From contig CM026426.1 in the NCBI GenBank assembly GCA_014871385.1, positions 16,368,183-16,432,182 on the forward strand: a DNA stretch of 64,000 nt, written 5' to 3'. Below, piece by piece: positions 1 to 9,230 of the stretch. The stretch's first letter is position 1. Every line of letters begins with the position of its first letter. The position numbers and the translations under genes are program-made. This DNA comes from Ceratodon purpureus. Lineage: Eukaryota > Streptophyta > Bryopsida > Pseudoditrichales > Ditrichaceae. The notes below the pieces were generated by a model. That model had not been told where the DNA came from. It saw nothing but the letters and a program-made list of their open reading frames with translations, and did no database searches.

Positions 1-2
1 CA

Positions 3-983
3 GGTCACCATAACGGTCAGGAACACCATCTTCGGAGCGTACACGAGGAACGTCCGGTGAATTGGGCCGCGCTCATAGCGGAAACCGTTCAGAAGATGGT
101 GCCATCGATCGGAAAGAAGCCAACCCCGATCGCCCCTTTCCTCTACCACCTTTACCACTCGTATGGTTTGCTGAGGGAGAAGGAGGAGGAGGATTATACA
201 ACGTCAAAGAACTTCCTCACCTTTGCTGAGATTCCGCCAGGGATGGATGTCGAACCGCACGGAGAAACCTCGGATACAGCGTCCACGGAACGGGATGACG
301 ATACGGCGATCATTCCAAATCCCGGCGCTACAAAGGCTAAGTCCAAGTCACGATCGGAACGCGCTGCGTCGCAGCACGCGGAGCCCTCCACGGCCCGGGG
401 AGATACGGAACGGAAGGAGGTCAGTTCCGAGCGGGGATTTCCGATTGAACTATTCCGGGGAATTCGGGAGGAGACTCATCGTGCGCAGGCCTCTTACGAT
501 CGGATCGAGACACTGTTCCGGAGGGTCTGTACGTCTCTCGGGGGCTGTTTACCGGAGGAGGTGATCCGAGAGGTGGAGCTTTTGAAGGACGCCTCGAAAC
601 TTCGAAGTGAGAAGAAGCAGTTGGAGCTTCAGTTGCAGGAGCTTAGGAGGGAACTGGCGACGAAGAGCGAGGAGATCCGGAAGTTCCATGCCGAGCACGA
701 GCAGACCTTGGGGGAGCTTCGGAAGTTGGTAGGGAATTCAGGTGCTGTAGTCAACAAGGCCCGGTTGTTCGACGAGAATGTATTACAGCCTGCAGATTTG
801 GAGAACAAGCAGAAGATCATCACGATCCTCTCCAAATGTGAGCACTCGATGGACCAGATTCTGAAGAAGGTTCGGCAGCTGCTCAATCCGGGAGTCGGAA
901 GTCCTAGCGTCGGAACCGTTTGTCGGAACCATCCGTTTCCCGGATCTCCCTCTCGGACCGTTGTAGGGAATCTCGTGGGGTAG
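3..983 (+). CDS. 5'-partial coiled-coil protein of an unidentified element
   Basis: The reading frame is open from the left edge of the window, so the true start lies outside. The first readable part contains a globular stretch with the tryptophan-containing segment VNWAALIAETVQKM, followed by PTPIAPFLYHLYHSYGLL. An acidic, charged linker follows, then a long heptad-rich coiled coil (roughly residues 170-290), and the frame ends in a Pro/Ser tail. I do not recognise the family. Coiled-coil frames of similar style precede the 3' LTR of the LTR element at 13.7 kb, so this may be the 3' gene of a related element. CGGAAC and GTTCCG are unusually frequent in it. No function is proposed. Confidence 0.5.
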   Translation, partial: GHHNGQEHHLRSVHEERPVNWAALIAETVQKMVPSIGKKPTPIAPFLYHLYHSYGLLREKEEEDYTTSKNFLTFAEIPPGMDVEPHGETSDTASTERDDDTAIIPNPGATKAKSKSRSERAASQHAEPSTARGDTERKEVSSERGFPIELFRGIREETHRAQASYDRIETLFRRVCTSLGGCLPEEVIREVELLKDASKLRSEKKQLELQLQELRRELATKSEEIRKFHAEHEQTLGELRKLVGNSGAVVNKARLFDENVLQPADLENKQKIITILSKCEHSMDQILKKVRQLLNPGVGSPSVGTVCRNHPFPGSPSRTVVGNLVG

Positions 984-1027
984 GGTTCCGGACCCCGATA
1001 GAGCGCAACCTCCAGCTTGAGGAGCAG

Positions 1028-1885
1028 ATGACGGTTGACGCGGATATCTTCAAACCGGTCCGGACGATCGCGGAGATGATTCGGGAACACCAAGGACAGG
1101 TGGCGTCACCCGGAGCTAGCACGGTTCAGCAAGGCTGCGCGATCCCCACCGGTCAGGCGGAGGTGATAGGGACTACAGTCACCGTTAGGCGATCCGAAGA
1201 GCGGACGATTACGGAAGAGGTAACCCAGCCCGTGCAGCCGGTTGTTCTTCCAACACTCGGATCGTCGGTAATCATGCCGGCTTATCAAGGGGAGGTAGCA
1301 GGAGCGGAATGGGGATGGGCCATTTCACCAACCGGACGGACCCGAGTGACTCAGGAGGGGGCATTTACTCCTTCACCCACAGCCCAGACCGGAACGGTGA
1401 CTCCTACACCCACCGGAACGCCAGTGGTGGACTCCCCTGCTGACAGTTTCGGTGCTCGGAGAGTTTTAAGGAAGAGGAAGGAGCCGGCGGAGAAGGGACC
1501 CATTACAATTTCCGGGTCCGACTCGGAAACCTATGCGAGCTCCCCGGTTGGGACAGCCGGAACTGGGACTCGGACCCCTACGTCCGGAACCCCTCCCGCG
1601 CATATGTTGCCGAAGTCTCCCAAGTCTCCCAAGAACCGAGTCGTTACCCGGCTTTCCTTGGAGGCCCAGACGAAGGAGTCAAAAGCGGAACGGAGTGCTA
1701 GGCGTCAGGCGGAGCGGGCAGCGAGGGCAGAAGGATCCGAGCCACGTCCAAGGAGAAGGACCGCGAGCAGGAGAGCCACAAGAAGACGAAGATGGGGTAG
1801 ATTCCTCTCGCTGCAACTGGCCGTCACTTTCCGGATTTATAGGAGTAGGTTTTGGATCGGGAGATCCGGATTATTCGTAAAGTAG
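1028..1885 (+). CDS. Hypothetical Ser/Thr/Pro-rich protein with Arg-rich tail
   Basis: An open frame starts at an ATG (MTVDADIFKPVRTIAEM) and is about 285 codons long. After a short ordered N-terminus it becomes low in complexity: PTPTGTP-type Thr/Pro runs, a basic patch (VLRKRKEP), repeated KSPKSPK, and a strongly arginine-rich end (ERSARRQAERAARAE, then RRRTASRRATRRRR). The tail looks like a nucleic-acid-binding or nuclear-localising segment. The open frame extends upstream of the ATG and overlaps the end of the preceding coiled-coil frame in another phase, so the two may be joined by frameshifting or splicing that I cannot resolve. No family is recognised. Confidence 0.35.
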   Translation: MTVDADIFKPVRTIAEMIREHQGQVASPGASTVQQGCAIPTGQAEVIGTTVTVRRSEERTITEEVTQPVQPVVLPTLGSSVIMPAYQGEVAGAEWGWAISPTGRTRVTQEGAFTPSPTAQTGTVTPTPTGTPVVDSPADSFGARRVLRKRKEPAEKGPITISGSDSETYASSPVGTAGTGTRTPTSGTPPAHMLPKSPKSPKNRVVTRLSLEAQTKESKAERSARRQAERAARAEGSEPRPRRRTASRRATRRRRWGRFLSLQLAVTFRIYRSRFWIGRSGLFVK

Positions 1886-2735
1886 GATTCTAGATAGATA
1901 ACTAGGGATTAGGGTTTTTGATTGAACTGCCGGCGCCGCCGCTTTTGTGGAAGCCCTTGCTTACTTAAACGGGGAAGGCGATGCAGTCCGGGTCTTCGTT
2001 TTGCATGATTTCTCCCTATATTCCTTATCAGTAAAGTATTCGTGTTTTGCAAGTACTATGCATGGTTTCGAGTTAAGTGTGAATGATCCGGGAAGGATAT
2101 GAGAGTTCCACTGTAGCTCGGATAGGAAGGTGATGGGAGTTGTGACGAGACCCGAACCGGAAAGGTAATGGGATTGAGCGGAAAGATTTAGTGGATTGTC
2201 GTAGGAGTGAAGCCTCACTGTTCCGTCCCCAACCCAACCTCACGCGGAGTAGCCGTCGCTAGGGTCGAAGTGGATTGAGGAGTACTTGATCGGGCTCCCT
2301 GAACTTCTGAAGAGGTTCCGTACACTGTGAGAGGGGGATTCGGAACGTGGTACGGGTCGCCTAGGGATAATCGGATCCTAGTTCTCCCAAATCCAGATTG
2401 GTTTGTCGTTGTAGTGTCACGGATCGGAAGGGATCGTCTGTGTGACCTGCTGGCCAGAGTTCTCTAGGATAGTTGTGAGACGGTAGCTGTTCCGAGACGT
2501 TGGGGTTTGAGGAGGAAACACCTGATGAGAGAGAGAGAAAGTGATAGAGAGATAGTTGAGGAGTTACGTTCCGAAGAGACTATCTGAGCTGTGGCAAGGT
2601 TCGGAACAATTAGAAGTAACTACTTGGTGAAATACTATTGAATCTCTGGACGATACTCGGAACCTAGTGACAATACAGAAGTTTACGATCAATTAGGGTG
2701 CTATCCGGATGTTAGTTGCGTTTCCGTGTTCCAAC
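1886..2735. other. Non-coding stretch, possible 3' LTR of the 5' element
   Basis: No credible coding frame is seen here. The stretch continues to show GTTCCG/CGGAAC hexamers and has one GA-rich microsatellite-like run near 2527-2560. It ends at a good 3' splice acceptor (gtgttccaacag) in front of the first recognisable exon of element A at about 2736. Its position after the coiled-coil frames suggests the 3' LTR or trailer of an LTR-type element, but only one copy is in the window, so terminal repeats and a target duplication cannot be tested. Confidence 0.3.
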
Positions 2736-4239
2736 AGAATAGAGGCGGCCGCAAGTCTGCTGTAGAAGCGGGCACTGGTACAGTCACCCCCGAGACCGGA
2801 GAGACACAGGCGATAGGGGAGTCATCGAGAAAGAAGAAGGGAAAGGCAGCGGCTGCGGAGGGCGAGGGTGGAAGACAGAAGAAAGGTGGGAAGGAGGAAG
2901 AGAAAAAGCAGACTGTGGCGGAAGCTCTCATACTCGCCAACAATCTCACTTCCAAAACAAAGGACACCGACGTCCTTGCTATGTACCAGACGTTGGAGGA
3001 GGGACTTGGGCACTGCTTCCCCAACGGGCAACGTGCCCTTCCTTGTCAGATTCCATATGACAGGATACACATAGCTCTCGACAAATTTTAGTACAGAGCG
3101 ATATTTAGGAAGAGGTAGGATCAGATAAGTCTTTTCTACAAAGGACTTGGAGCAATCCGGAAGAAGCCCGAGCTGTACTGCCTTCCTATGAGTAGTGACC
3201 CCAGAGTAAAGGATCCAGTGACGGGCGTGATTATTAAGCTTAAAGGCTTGGAAGCAATTCTTAGACCTATGCCAGCCCTAAATATCAAGTATTCGTATAA
3301 ACAGGCTGACGGCACACAGAAGGAGGTACCTCGGTATGAAGATGAGCTCATCCATTGGTACATAATTAAGGGCCAGCACACGTTTGAGGCTTGTCGAGAA
3401 CAGGGAGAGAAGGAACCACTGGACTTTCCTATGCGGCAGTATTACCTTAACCACGATATCATTCCTGTATGGTCTGATGACAAGGATACCCTCATTAAGG
3501 TCTCTAACGCATTAAACATCGAGGTGAAGGATAAAGTCGCCGAAGTAAGTTTTAGGTCCCAGCTGGAGAAGATGCGCGCCAAATGGATTGAGAGGGGGAG
3601 GATCGACAAGAAAGATGACTTCAGCGCATGGAAGGTAAGTCACATCTTCCTCTTTTCTTGTTGTTTACATGTAGTTGAAAGTCGTCGGCGGCCCGCCGAC
3701 GCTCAGGTGGTTCTCCGTATTGTAGAAGTGAGATTGATTTATCGATTTCATTTTCTTCTTCCTTACAGGAGTTCTGCAAGGAGTACCTCAGTCCGATTCT
3801 CGGAAAGTCCCCTATGTCCCAAACCATCAAGCTGCCCTTAGTCTTCGTTTCTGACAAAACATACAACGAGTGGCAACTGGTCTTCAACGCATGGGAGGAG
3901 GGGAGGATCATTGGGGAGGACGGTTTAAAACCAGGATTTCCCCTAAAGCCAGCCCGCCGGGACATAACACTCAACGACATGGAGTACGTGATCGGTCTTT
4001 GGGACCACGAATGCAAGAGGCTGGCCAAGGAAATTCTGGACCTTAAAGTGTACGTCAAGGTCAGTGGGAAAGAGGTGGTTCAACGGGACAGAACATCATT
4101 GGAGAATTGGTGTAAGCATGTGAAATACGAGTATGTTGTCCGAAACGAGCTTATGTGCATTTACAGAGGCTTCGCACTTAAGAAACGAGGGACTGGGAAG
4201 CATATTGAGTGGAGCATGGATGACTCGAATTCTCTTTAA
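2736..4239 (+). pseudogene. Element A ParB-like gene, N-terminal half
   Basis: Two exons (about 2736-3634 and 3769-4239) are joined by a GT-AG intron. The first begins with a Lys/Glu-rich low-complexity region. It then contains a ParB-like segment, WYIIKGQHTFEACREQG, followed some 20 residues later by HDIIPVWSDDKDTLIKVSNALN. Both match the 'IIdGxxRlxA ... ipVivr ... a..DN' layout of the ParB/Sulfiredoxin fold, with GQHT replacing the usual G-x-R-R. The same signature and the same downstream intron position occur in element B (44.0-45.3 kb). The frame is interrupted by a few in-frame stops, so this copy looks inactive. The intron carries the element A palindrome at 3684-3700. Assignment to ParB is by motif only. 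Confidence 0.5.
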
Positions 4240-4287
4240 GTCGAGAAAGGGTTCGATTAAACGATAATTAGTAATATTCGTGCTGAC

Positions 4288-5669
4288 TTGGAAGATAGTC
4301 CTGAGGGGAAGGAGTGGCTTAAGGGACGAAATCATCCGCTCACGCCGTCGCACGGGGCAACACCCGAATTCTTCAAGGACATTGTGCAGAAATACTGGAA
4401 GTCGGATGTGGATCACTCTTCGCAGTCGTTTGTACAATTCGATGCCCGGATTGCACAGGACCTGGGTGAAGTGTGCACAACTCTTGACGTTCGCGGAGCG
4501 TTCTCCTTCGACAAGGCGCAGTATTAGATGTTCGTAGTCTTTGGCTACGATCCAGTGGGAAAGGAGATGCCGAACTTGCGACAAAGAGACATTCTAAGCG
4601 TCGCTGAGAGGATTCACCGTGAGGTGGAGGAGGAGGTCATTCAGGTGGATGGGGAGGGAGAAACAATTAAGGTGAATAAGCTTGTCACCCCATCCTTGTG
4701 GCTACTCGATGCTGAGTCCAATTACATTCTTGAAGGCGTGTCAAGGCTGACGGGTAGTTCGTGGACGGTGCATACTATGCAAATATACTTCCCCGATAGT
4801 CCCGCCGGGTTTCAAAGGAGTTCTCTCATTGACTCTAGGCCCAAGGTTCGTGTGTCCGTTATGTATCCAAAAACAACGCCCGGGGATGCATGGAATACCT
4901 TCTCGGACTTCACTGGTTTGAAACGTCCGCTTCCTCCCTCTGTGGACGAAGGAGAAGACGGTCTTGGGGAGGATTGGTCTAATGGAGACTGCCACGCTAG
5001 TTACTCTTACCTCCAATCTCTTCTGGAGAAAGCGATGCAGTTAGACGACGTTCGGGTGATCAATTGTTGGGGAGGGGGGAAAGTCACGGCCCTCGCTCTG
5101 GTAAGTCACTACTGTCTCTTCTAGTGCCTTCGCTGTTTGCTCACCGATCGTCGGCGGCCAGCCGACGCTCATTGCATCCTTTGTGTTTCTTGGGTACAAG
5201 ATTTCCTTAACCGTTTCGTCTTGTTCTTCTGCAGAAAAACCATTTGACTGTAATTGAGATCGTGCGTATCGAGGAAGAGAGATTCCAAGCGCACTGTCGG
5301 GTTCGGAATATGACGTTCATTCCAGGCGTTTATAACGTGCCCCTCGAAGCTCCAGTTCAGACCACGCAGTCTGGGACCGGGCCGTCTGTCTCCGCCTCTG
5401 CTAGAGCCAGGACTAGCACTCTCAAGCCTGTCGTCTTCGGTGTGAATGCGGAGGAGGCCCATTTGGTCAGAAAGGGTGGATGTATGGGTTCAGGGAAGAC
5501 TGCAGGGGTTCCTTCACAGAATATTGAGGACTCCGACGAGGTTCCACCAGATGTACCCGACCCAGACGTTGAAGGTGAAGCTTACCTTCCAACTGGAGAT
5601 GCTTATGAACAGGCAAGAAACGAGGACGACCAAGCAGAGGCTCGCATTCCACTGGAGATGCAGAGGTAG
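4288..5669 (+). pseudogene. Element A degenerate DNA-methyltransferase-like half
   Basis: This continues the ParB-like gene in the same frame, with an intron at about 5101-5234. Just before the intron is DDVRVINCWGGGKVTALAL, and after it KNHLTVIEIVRIEEERFQAH. Together they resemble motif I of N4/N6 DNA methyltransferases (VlDpFaGSGTT..aA followed by igiE....ya). The upstream LWLLDAESN lies where DPPY would be. The catalytic DPPY and FxGxG residues are altered, so enzymatic activity is unlikely. Element B has the homologous segment with the intron at the same place. The intron contains a palindrome at 5150-5166. The methyltransferase reading is inference from spacing and hydrophobic pattern, not from intact catalytic motifs. 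Confidence 0.4.
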
Positions 5670-5721
5670 AGGAGAGATACACGGAGGACTAAGACTATGA
5701 GTCTATGAACCAGAACCCGAC

Positions 5722-6220
5722 ATGGTACCACTGAAAGGTTTGAATCCTCGTTACCTGAACCCACCGCTGTCGCAAGTTACAAGGGAGCAAGGAACTGACT
5801 CCCTCGGCTTCGGTAATAATTTTCCTACAATACATGAGCAGGAGACTCCTCTCGCCGAGCCAGTTAGTGACCTAGACCAGGCAGGGCCTCCAAGGAAGAT
5901 GCAGGTTCCTCTAGCATCGAGGCCTGACGAAGAAGTGGTTGTCCGTGTCCATAAACCAATCCAGGAGCCTGCAGTGAGCAATGAAGGGCCTCTTCCTCCT
6001 GCTGCCGTCGGCGGGCAGCCGACGACAGACGAGCAAACCTCATCTAACCCCTCTGCCAAGTCCAAGTTGACAGGGAAGTCAATCACATTTGTCACTCAGG
6101 GTGTGAAGGGCGCAACTCGGATGATTGGCCCAGATGAGAACCCTCTGGGCAAGACACGAGCATTGAAGAGAAGTAAGACCGATGGTACTGCTCAGGATTC
6201 CTCTCTTGTGGGTAACTTAT
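5722..6220 (+). CDS. Element A low-complexity linker exon, cut by LTR insertion
   Basis: The frame starts MVPLKGLNPRYLNPPLSQV and is rich in Pro, Gln, Glu and Ser with no domain. It corresponds in position to the low-complexity linker of element B (48168-49289). The element A palindrome at 6007-6023 lies in frame and is translated as VGGQPT, the same peptide that the palindrome encodes at the end of the HAD frame at 18.08 kb. The exon is interrupted at 6220 by the LTR retroelement, whose target duplication is CTTAT. More element A sequence resumes at 15532. Confidence 0.45.
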
Positions 6221-7022
6221 TGTTAACTGGGGATTTAAGGTAATAGAATAGAGGGGCAGTAAAACTGTAGGGGAGCAGTAAAACTGCTGTTACTAGGGGG
6301 GGGGCAGTAAACTGTTAAGTTACTGTCCTACCCTCTAGTAACTCTGTTGGATGAAAACTGCCTGTTTTGGATGAAAACTGTCAGATGGATGAAAACTGTC
6401 AAATGGATGAAATCTGGTGGTCGGATGAAAACTGTTGGCAGTTAGGGTTTTGGGGGTGGCGGCTAGGGTTTTGGATGGGGTTGTGGGAGAGGGGGCTGCG
6501 AAGCTCATTCTCTCTCTCTCCCTCTCAGTTCTGAGCTCTCAGATGGTAGTTTGTGTGTAGGACATGTTGTAGGACTGTATGAGGATGTTGTTAGAGCAGT
6601 TTTCAGGACCCTGGGGGGTCCAGATAGTGATATCAGTAGAGGGCAGAATCATGTACGGATTTTATAGTGAGTAAAGGGAAGGAATTGACTACATTGGGTG
6701 TAAATGTCTGAAATTGCAGTTATGAGTGCTTGAGGGACCAGGTTAGTGGATTCACCTGGTGGGTCCAGTAGATCTGGTGTTTAAATGAGTGGGTATTGTA
6801 GATCAGACCAAGGAGAGTAGAAAAATGTATCAGATCTAGGAAAATACTATCAGGATTTGAGTAGATCTAAATTGGCAGTTTCAGATCTAGGACTCGGATT
6901 TTGGACAGTTTCAGGGCAGTTTCAGGGCAGTTTCAGGGGGCACTACAGAATTTTTCGCAGGATTTCAGAGAGCTTTAGGACAGTATTCATTTTTGAAGGA
7001 GTACGAAAAAATTCCTTTCACA
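6221..7022 (+). repeat. 5' LTR (802 bp)
   Basis: It starts TGTTAACTGG and ends CTTTCACA. It contains GCAGTAAAACTG motifs, several GGATGAAAACTG tandem units near 6350-6430, a TC-rich run near 6510, and a triplicated GGCAGTTTCA near 6906. It is almost identical to the copy at 14729-15526 apart from a few substitutions and one extra short segment near its end. Confidence 0.95.
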
Positions 7023-8213
7023 TTGGCGACCATGCAACAGTTCAAACCATGTGGCTCTAGCTGCACACACCAGGATAGTACCAGATCCGTACTGTTCCAG
7101 GGGTGACTGGCACAGTGGCGATCCACGGTCTGGGGGGAGCAGATCTGACAGTTCTAGGGAGCAGATCTGATTGTTCCAGGGAGCAGATCTGCACCAGTGG
7201 CAGTCACAGTGACCAGATCTGTGACAGTCAGGTTACTGTGACCAGATCTGGAACAGTAAGAGTTTTTAAATAGTCATAGGAGGTGTTTCATCAGTGACAC
7301 CAGGAGCAGTGCAGACAGGATCAGTCGGGACCAGTCAACAGCCAGCTGGATAGGAGGCGCATCTCTGGAGCTGAGGGCAGCTCTACATCAAAAGGGGGAT
7401 AGTTAGCCAGGACCAGGTAAGTTGCTGTTTCCCGCTAATTTGAGGTTGCATTGCAAGGAACAATAGGCTGAATGTATGACCAGCGGTAAAAAACGGAGCA
7501 GTCAGTAAAAAACAGTCATAGATCTACTGTCTACGTAAATGGGCAGAGAGTAAAAATGTCGCAGTAAAAAAAAAATGAGGTAAAAAAAAACAAAGCAGTC
7601 AAAAAATCGCAGTAAAAAACGATGCAGTAAAAAATTGAGGTAAAAAATGGAGCAGTAAAAAATTAAGATAAAAATGTGGCAGTAAAAATGAACACCAGGG
7701 AAAAGGAAGGAAAGGAACCTAGGGACGAGTGATAGGAGTCTGGGAAGGAAACTAGACCTAAAAATCACTAGATCTAGGAAAAAACAGTCAAACTGGACCA
7801 GGACAGTGAAAAACTGGACCAGTTTCACTGAAAACTGTAAAGGCAGTACTGGAGGGTCCAGGACAGACCTTTTGGAAAACACTGTAAAACTGTATTGCTA
7901 AGAAATCTGGTATAATTCTAGACTAAGGATAACCTTGAAAACCTAAAAGGCAGTTAGGGCCAACCTAAGTAGGAGCAGTTGCTACTGACAGATCCACAAA
8001 GGACCAGGCTGGGGTGGCAGACGGTTGTACTGACAGGGACCAGGAGTACGAAGGACTAGTACCGGCAGGGACCAGAGGAGGACTGGGACAGAGATCCACA
8101 GTACCTACCCAAGAGATCACCTGGAGGGGCAGACTCGGCTTACTGGAGAAGCAGACAGATCAGAAGACCACCAGCAGGAAGGACCAAGAGGGAGGAGCAG
8201 TAACTGCCCTATC
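7023..8213 (+). other. Leader of the LTR element
   Basis: This untranslated leader begins with the primer-binding-like TTGGCGACCATG. It is rich in GACCAGATCTG and CAGATCTG units and then in purine-rich GCAGTAAAAAA runs (7500-7700). No convincing gene is present; the long minus-strand frame at 7502-7882 is a low-complexity Phe/Leu shadow of the A-rich tract. A second purine run (AAAAGGGGGATAG) near 7390 resembles the polypurine tract before the 3' LTR. Confidence 0.6.
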
Positions 8214-9143
8214 ATGGAAGGCGACTACCAAGGGTGGGATAAGGAAGAATTAGCTAGAAGACAAGCAGCAGAGAGGCTGGCCAGATACGAGCTTAGGGAG
8301 CAGCAGAGAGCGGCAGTTGAACCAGGCAGGAACATGGGGGGGCAGCCCAGTTCTGAGGAGAGCATTGCCAAAGGAAAGACCAGGGACTTGATTGACATGG
8401 ACCTGGTGGGCGAAAATTCAAGCCAGGAGACACTGCTTGGAGTAAGCAGGAGGACCGGATCAGCTAAGGGCGAACCTGGTCCCAGTTTCAAGAATTGGCA
8501 GGAGGATGAAGAGATCAGGAAGTATGATGGCACAATGCCATCACCAAGGACCAGCAGAAGGGAGTTTCCAAGACCAAGAGGTGGAGACGTCCATCACAGT
8601 TGGAATCCTCAACTGGAAACAGCAGTAGCATATGACCAGTTTGAAGAGGAGCAGAGGAGAAACACCAGCCGACCTAATACACCAAGACCAGGGATACAGA
8701 CACCAGGAGACTTGGGGGAGACGCTGGAGACACTGAGGAAGAAACTGGACCAGGTCAGGAGTGAGGACAGGGCCTCAGGAGAGGCAGTACCCAATTCAGA
8801 CCCGACCAGGACCAGCAGACAAGGACAGCAGACCACCAGGAAGCAGACAGTCCAGTTCGTCCAGGACCAGTTCCAAGGACCAGAGCAGGATGAAGAAGAG
8901 GAAGACAAGAGGCAACTGGAGCAGTTCAAAGCCCAACAGCAAGCTAGGAGACAGGCTGAGAGGGCCAGAAGGGACCAACAGACCATGGAAGAGGTGTACA
9001 GACACCAGATGGAGGAGCTAGGACAAGCCACCAGGTTCAAGGAAACCATGCAGACTTGGGAGCAGAAGAACTGGGAAGAAATTCAAATGAAGGAAGCCAT
9101 GAGGTTATGGCAGGAGACCAAGAGGATAGAAGAGCAGGACTAG
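8214..9143 (+). CDS. LTR element coiled-coil frame upstream of Gag
   Basis: A frame of about 309 codons starts MEGDYQGWDKEELARRQAAE and is rich in Gln, Glu and Arg. Its second half is an almost continuous helical/coiled-coil repeat (RRQAERARRDQQTMEEVYRH; MQTWEQKNWEEIQMKEAMRL). The same Gln/Glu-rich style continues at the start of the Gag frame just downstream, so both probably belong to one long N-terminal extension of Gag. GACCAG heptamers recur in it in more than one phase. It is part of a fossil LTR element, and its separation from Gag reflects decay. Confidence 0.55.
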   Translation: MEGDYQGWDKEELARRQAAERLARYELREQQRAAVEPGRNMGGQPSSEESIAKGKTRDLIDMDLVGENSSQETLLGVSRRTGSAKGEPGPSFKNWQEDEEIRKYDGTMPSPRTSRREFPRPRGGDVHHSWNPQLETAVAYDQFEEEQRRNTSRPNTPRPGIQTPGDLGETLETLRKKLDQVRSEDRASGEAVPNSDPTRTSRQGQQTTRKQTVQFVQDQFQGPEQDEEEEDKRQLEQFKAQQQARRQAERARRDQQTMEEVYRHQMEELGQATRFKETMQTWEQKNWEEIQMKEAMRLWQETKRIEEQD

Positions 9144-9230
9144 GAGGGACAGAGGCAGGAAGCCCTTAGATCCTGGCAGGAAGCTCAAAGGAGGGAAGAA
9201 ATCAAGCAGGCAGCAGAGAAGCAGGAGGCC

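Larger units (their letters stand above)
1..2700. repeat. Dispersed CGGAAC/GTTCCG motif family
   Basis: The hexamer CGGAAC or its complement GTTCCG, often extended to CCGGAAC, occurs well over fifteen times in the first 2.7 kb, in both orientations. It appears in coding stretches (for example around 287, 355, 407, 1396, 1558 and 1586) and in the non-coding trailer (around 2221, 2316, 2340, 2489, 2567 and 2603). It becomes rare after 2.7 kb, where element A begins. I counted by eye. The pattern parallels the private motifs of the other elements in this window. Confidence 0.5.

Noticed and set aside
1-2700. Assigning the left-edge sequence to element A
   Set aside because: It lacks the element A palindrome and has a different dispersed motif. 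The first A-like exon begins only at about 2736.
7502-7882. Minus-strand Phe-rich frame in the LTR element leader
   Set aside because: It is a product of A-rich GTAAAAA repeats on the other strand, with no start context or domain.
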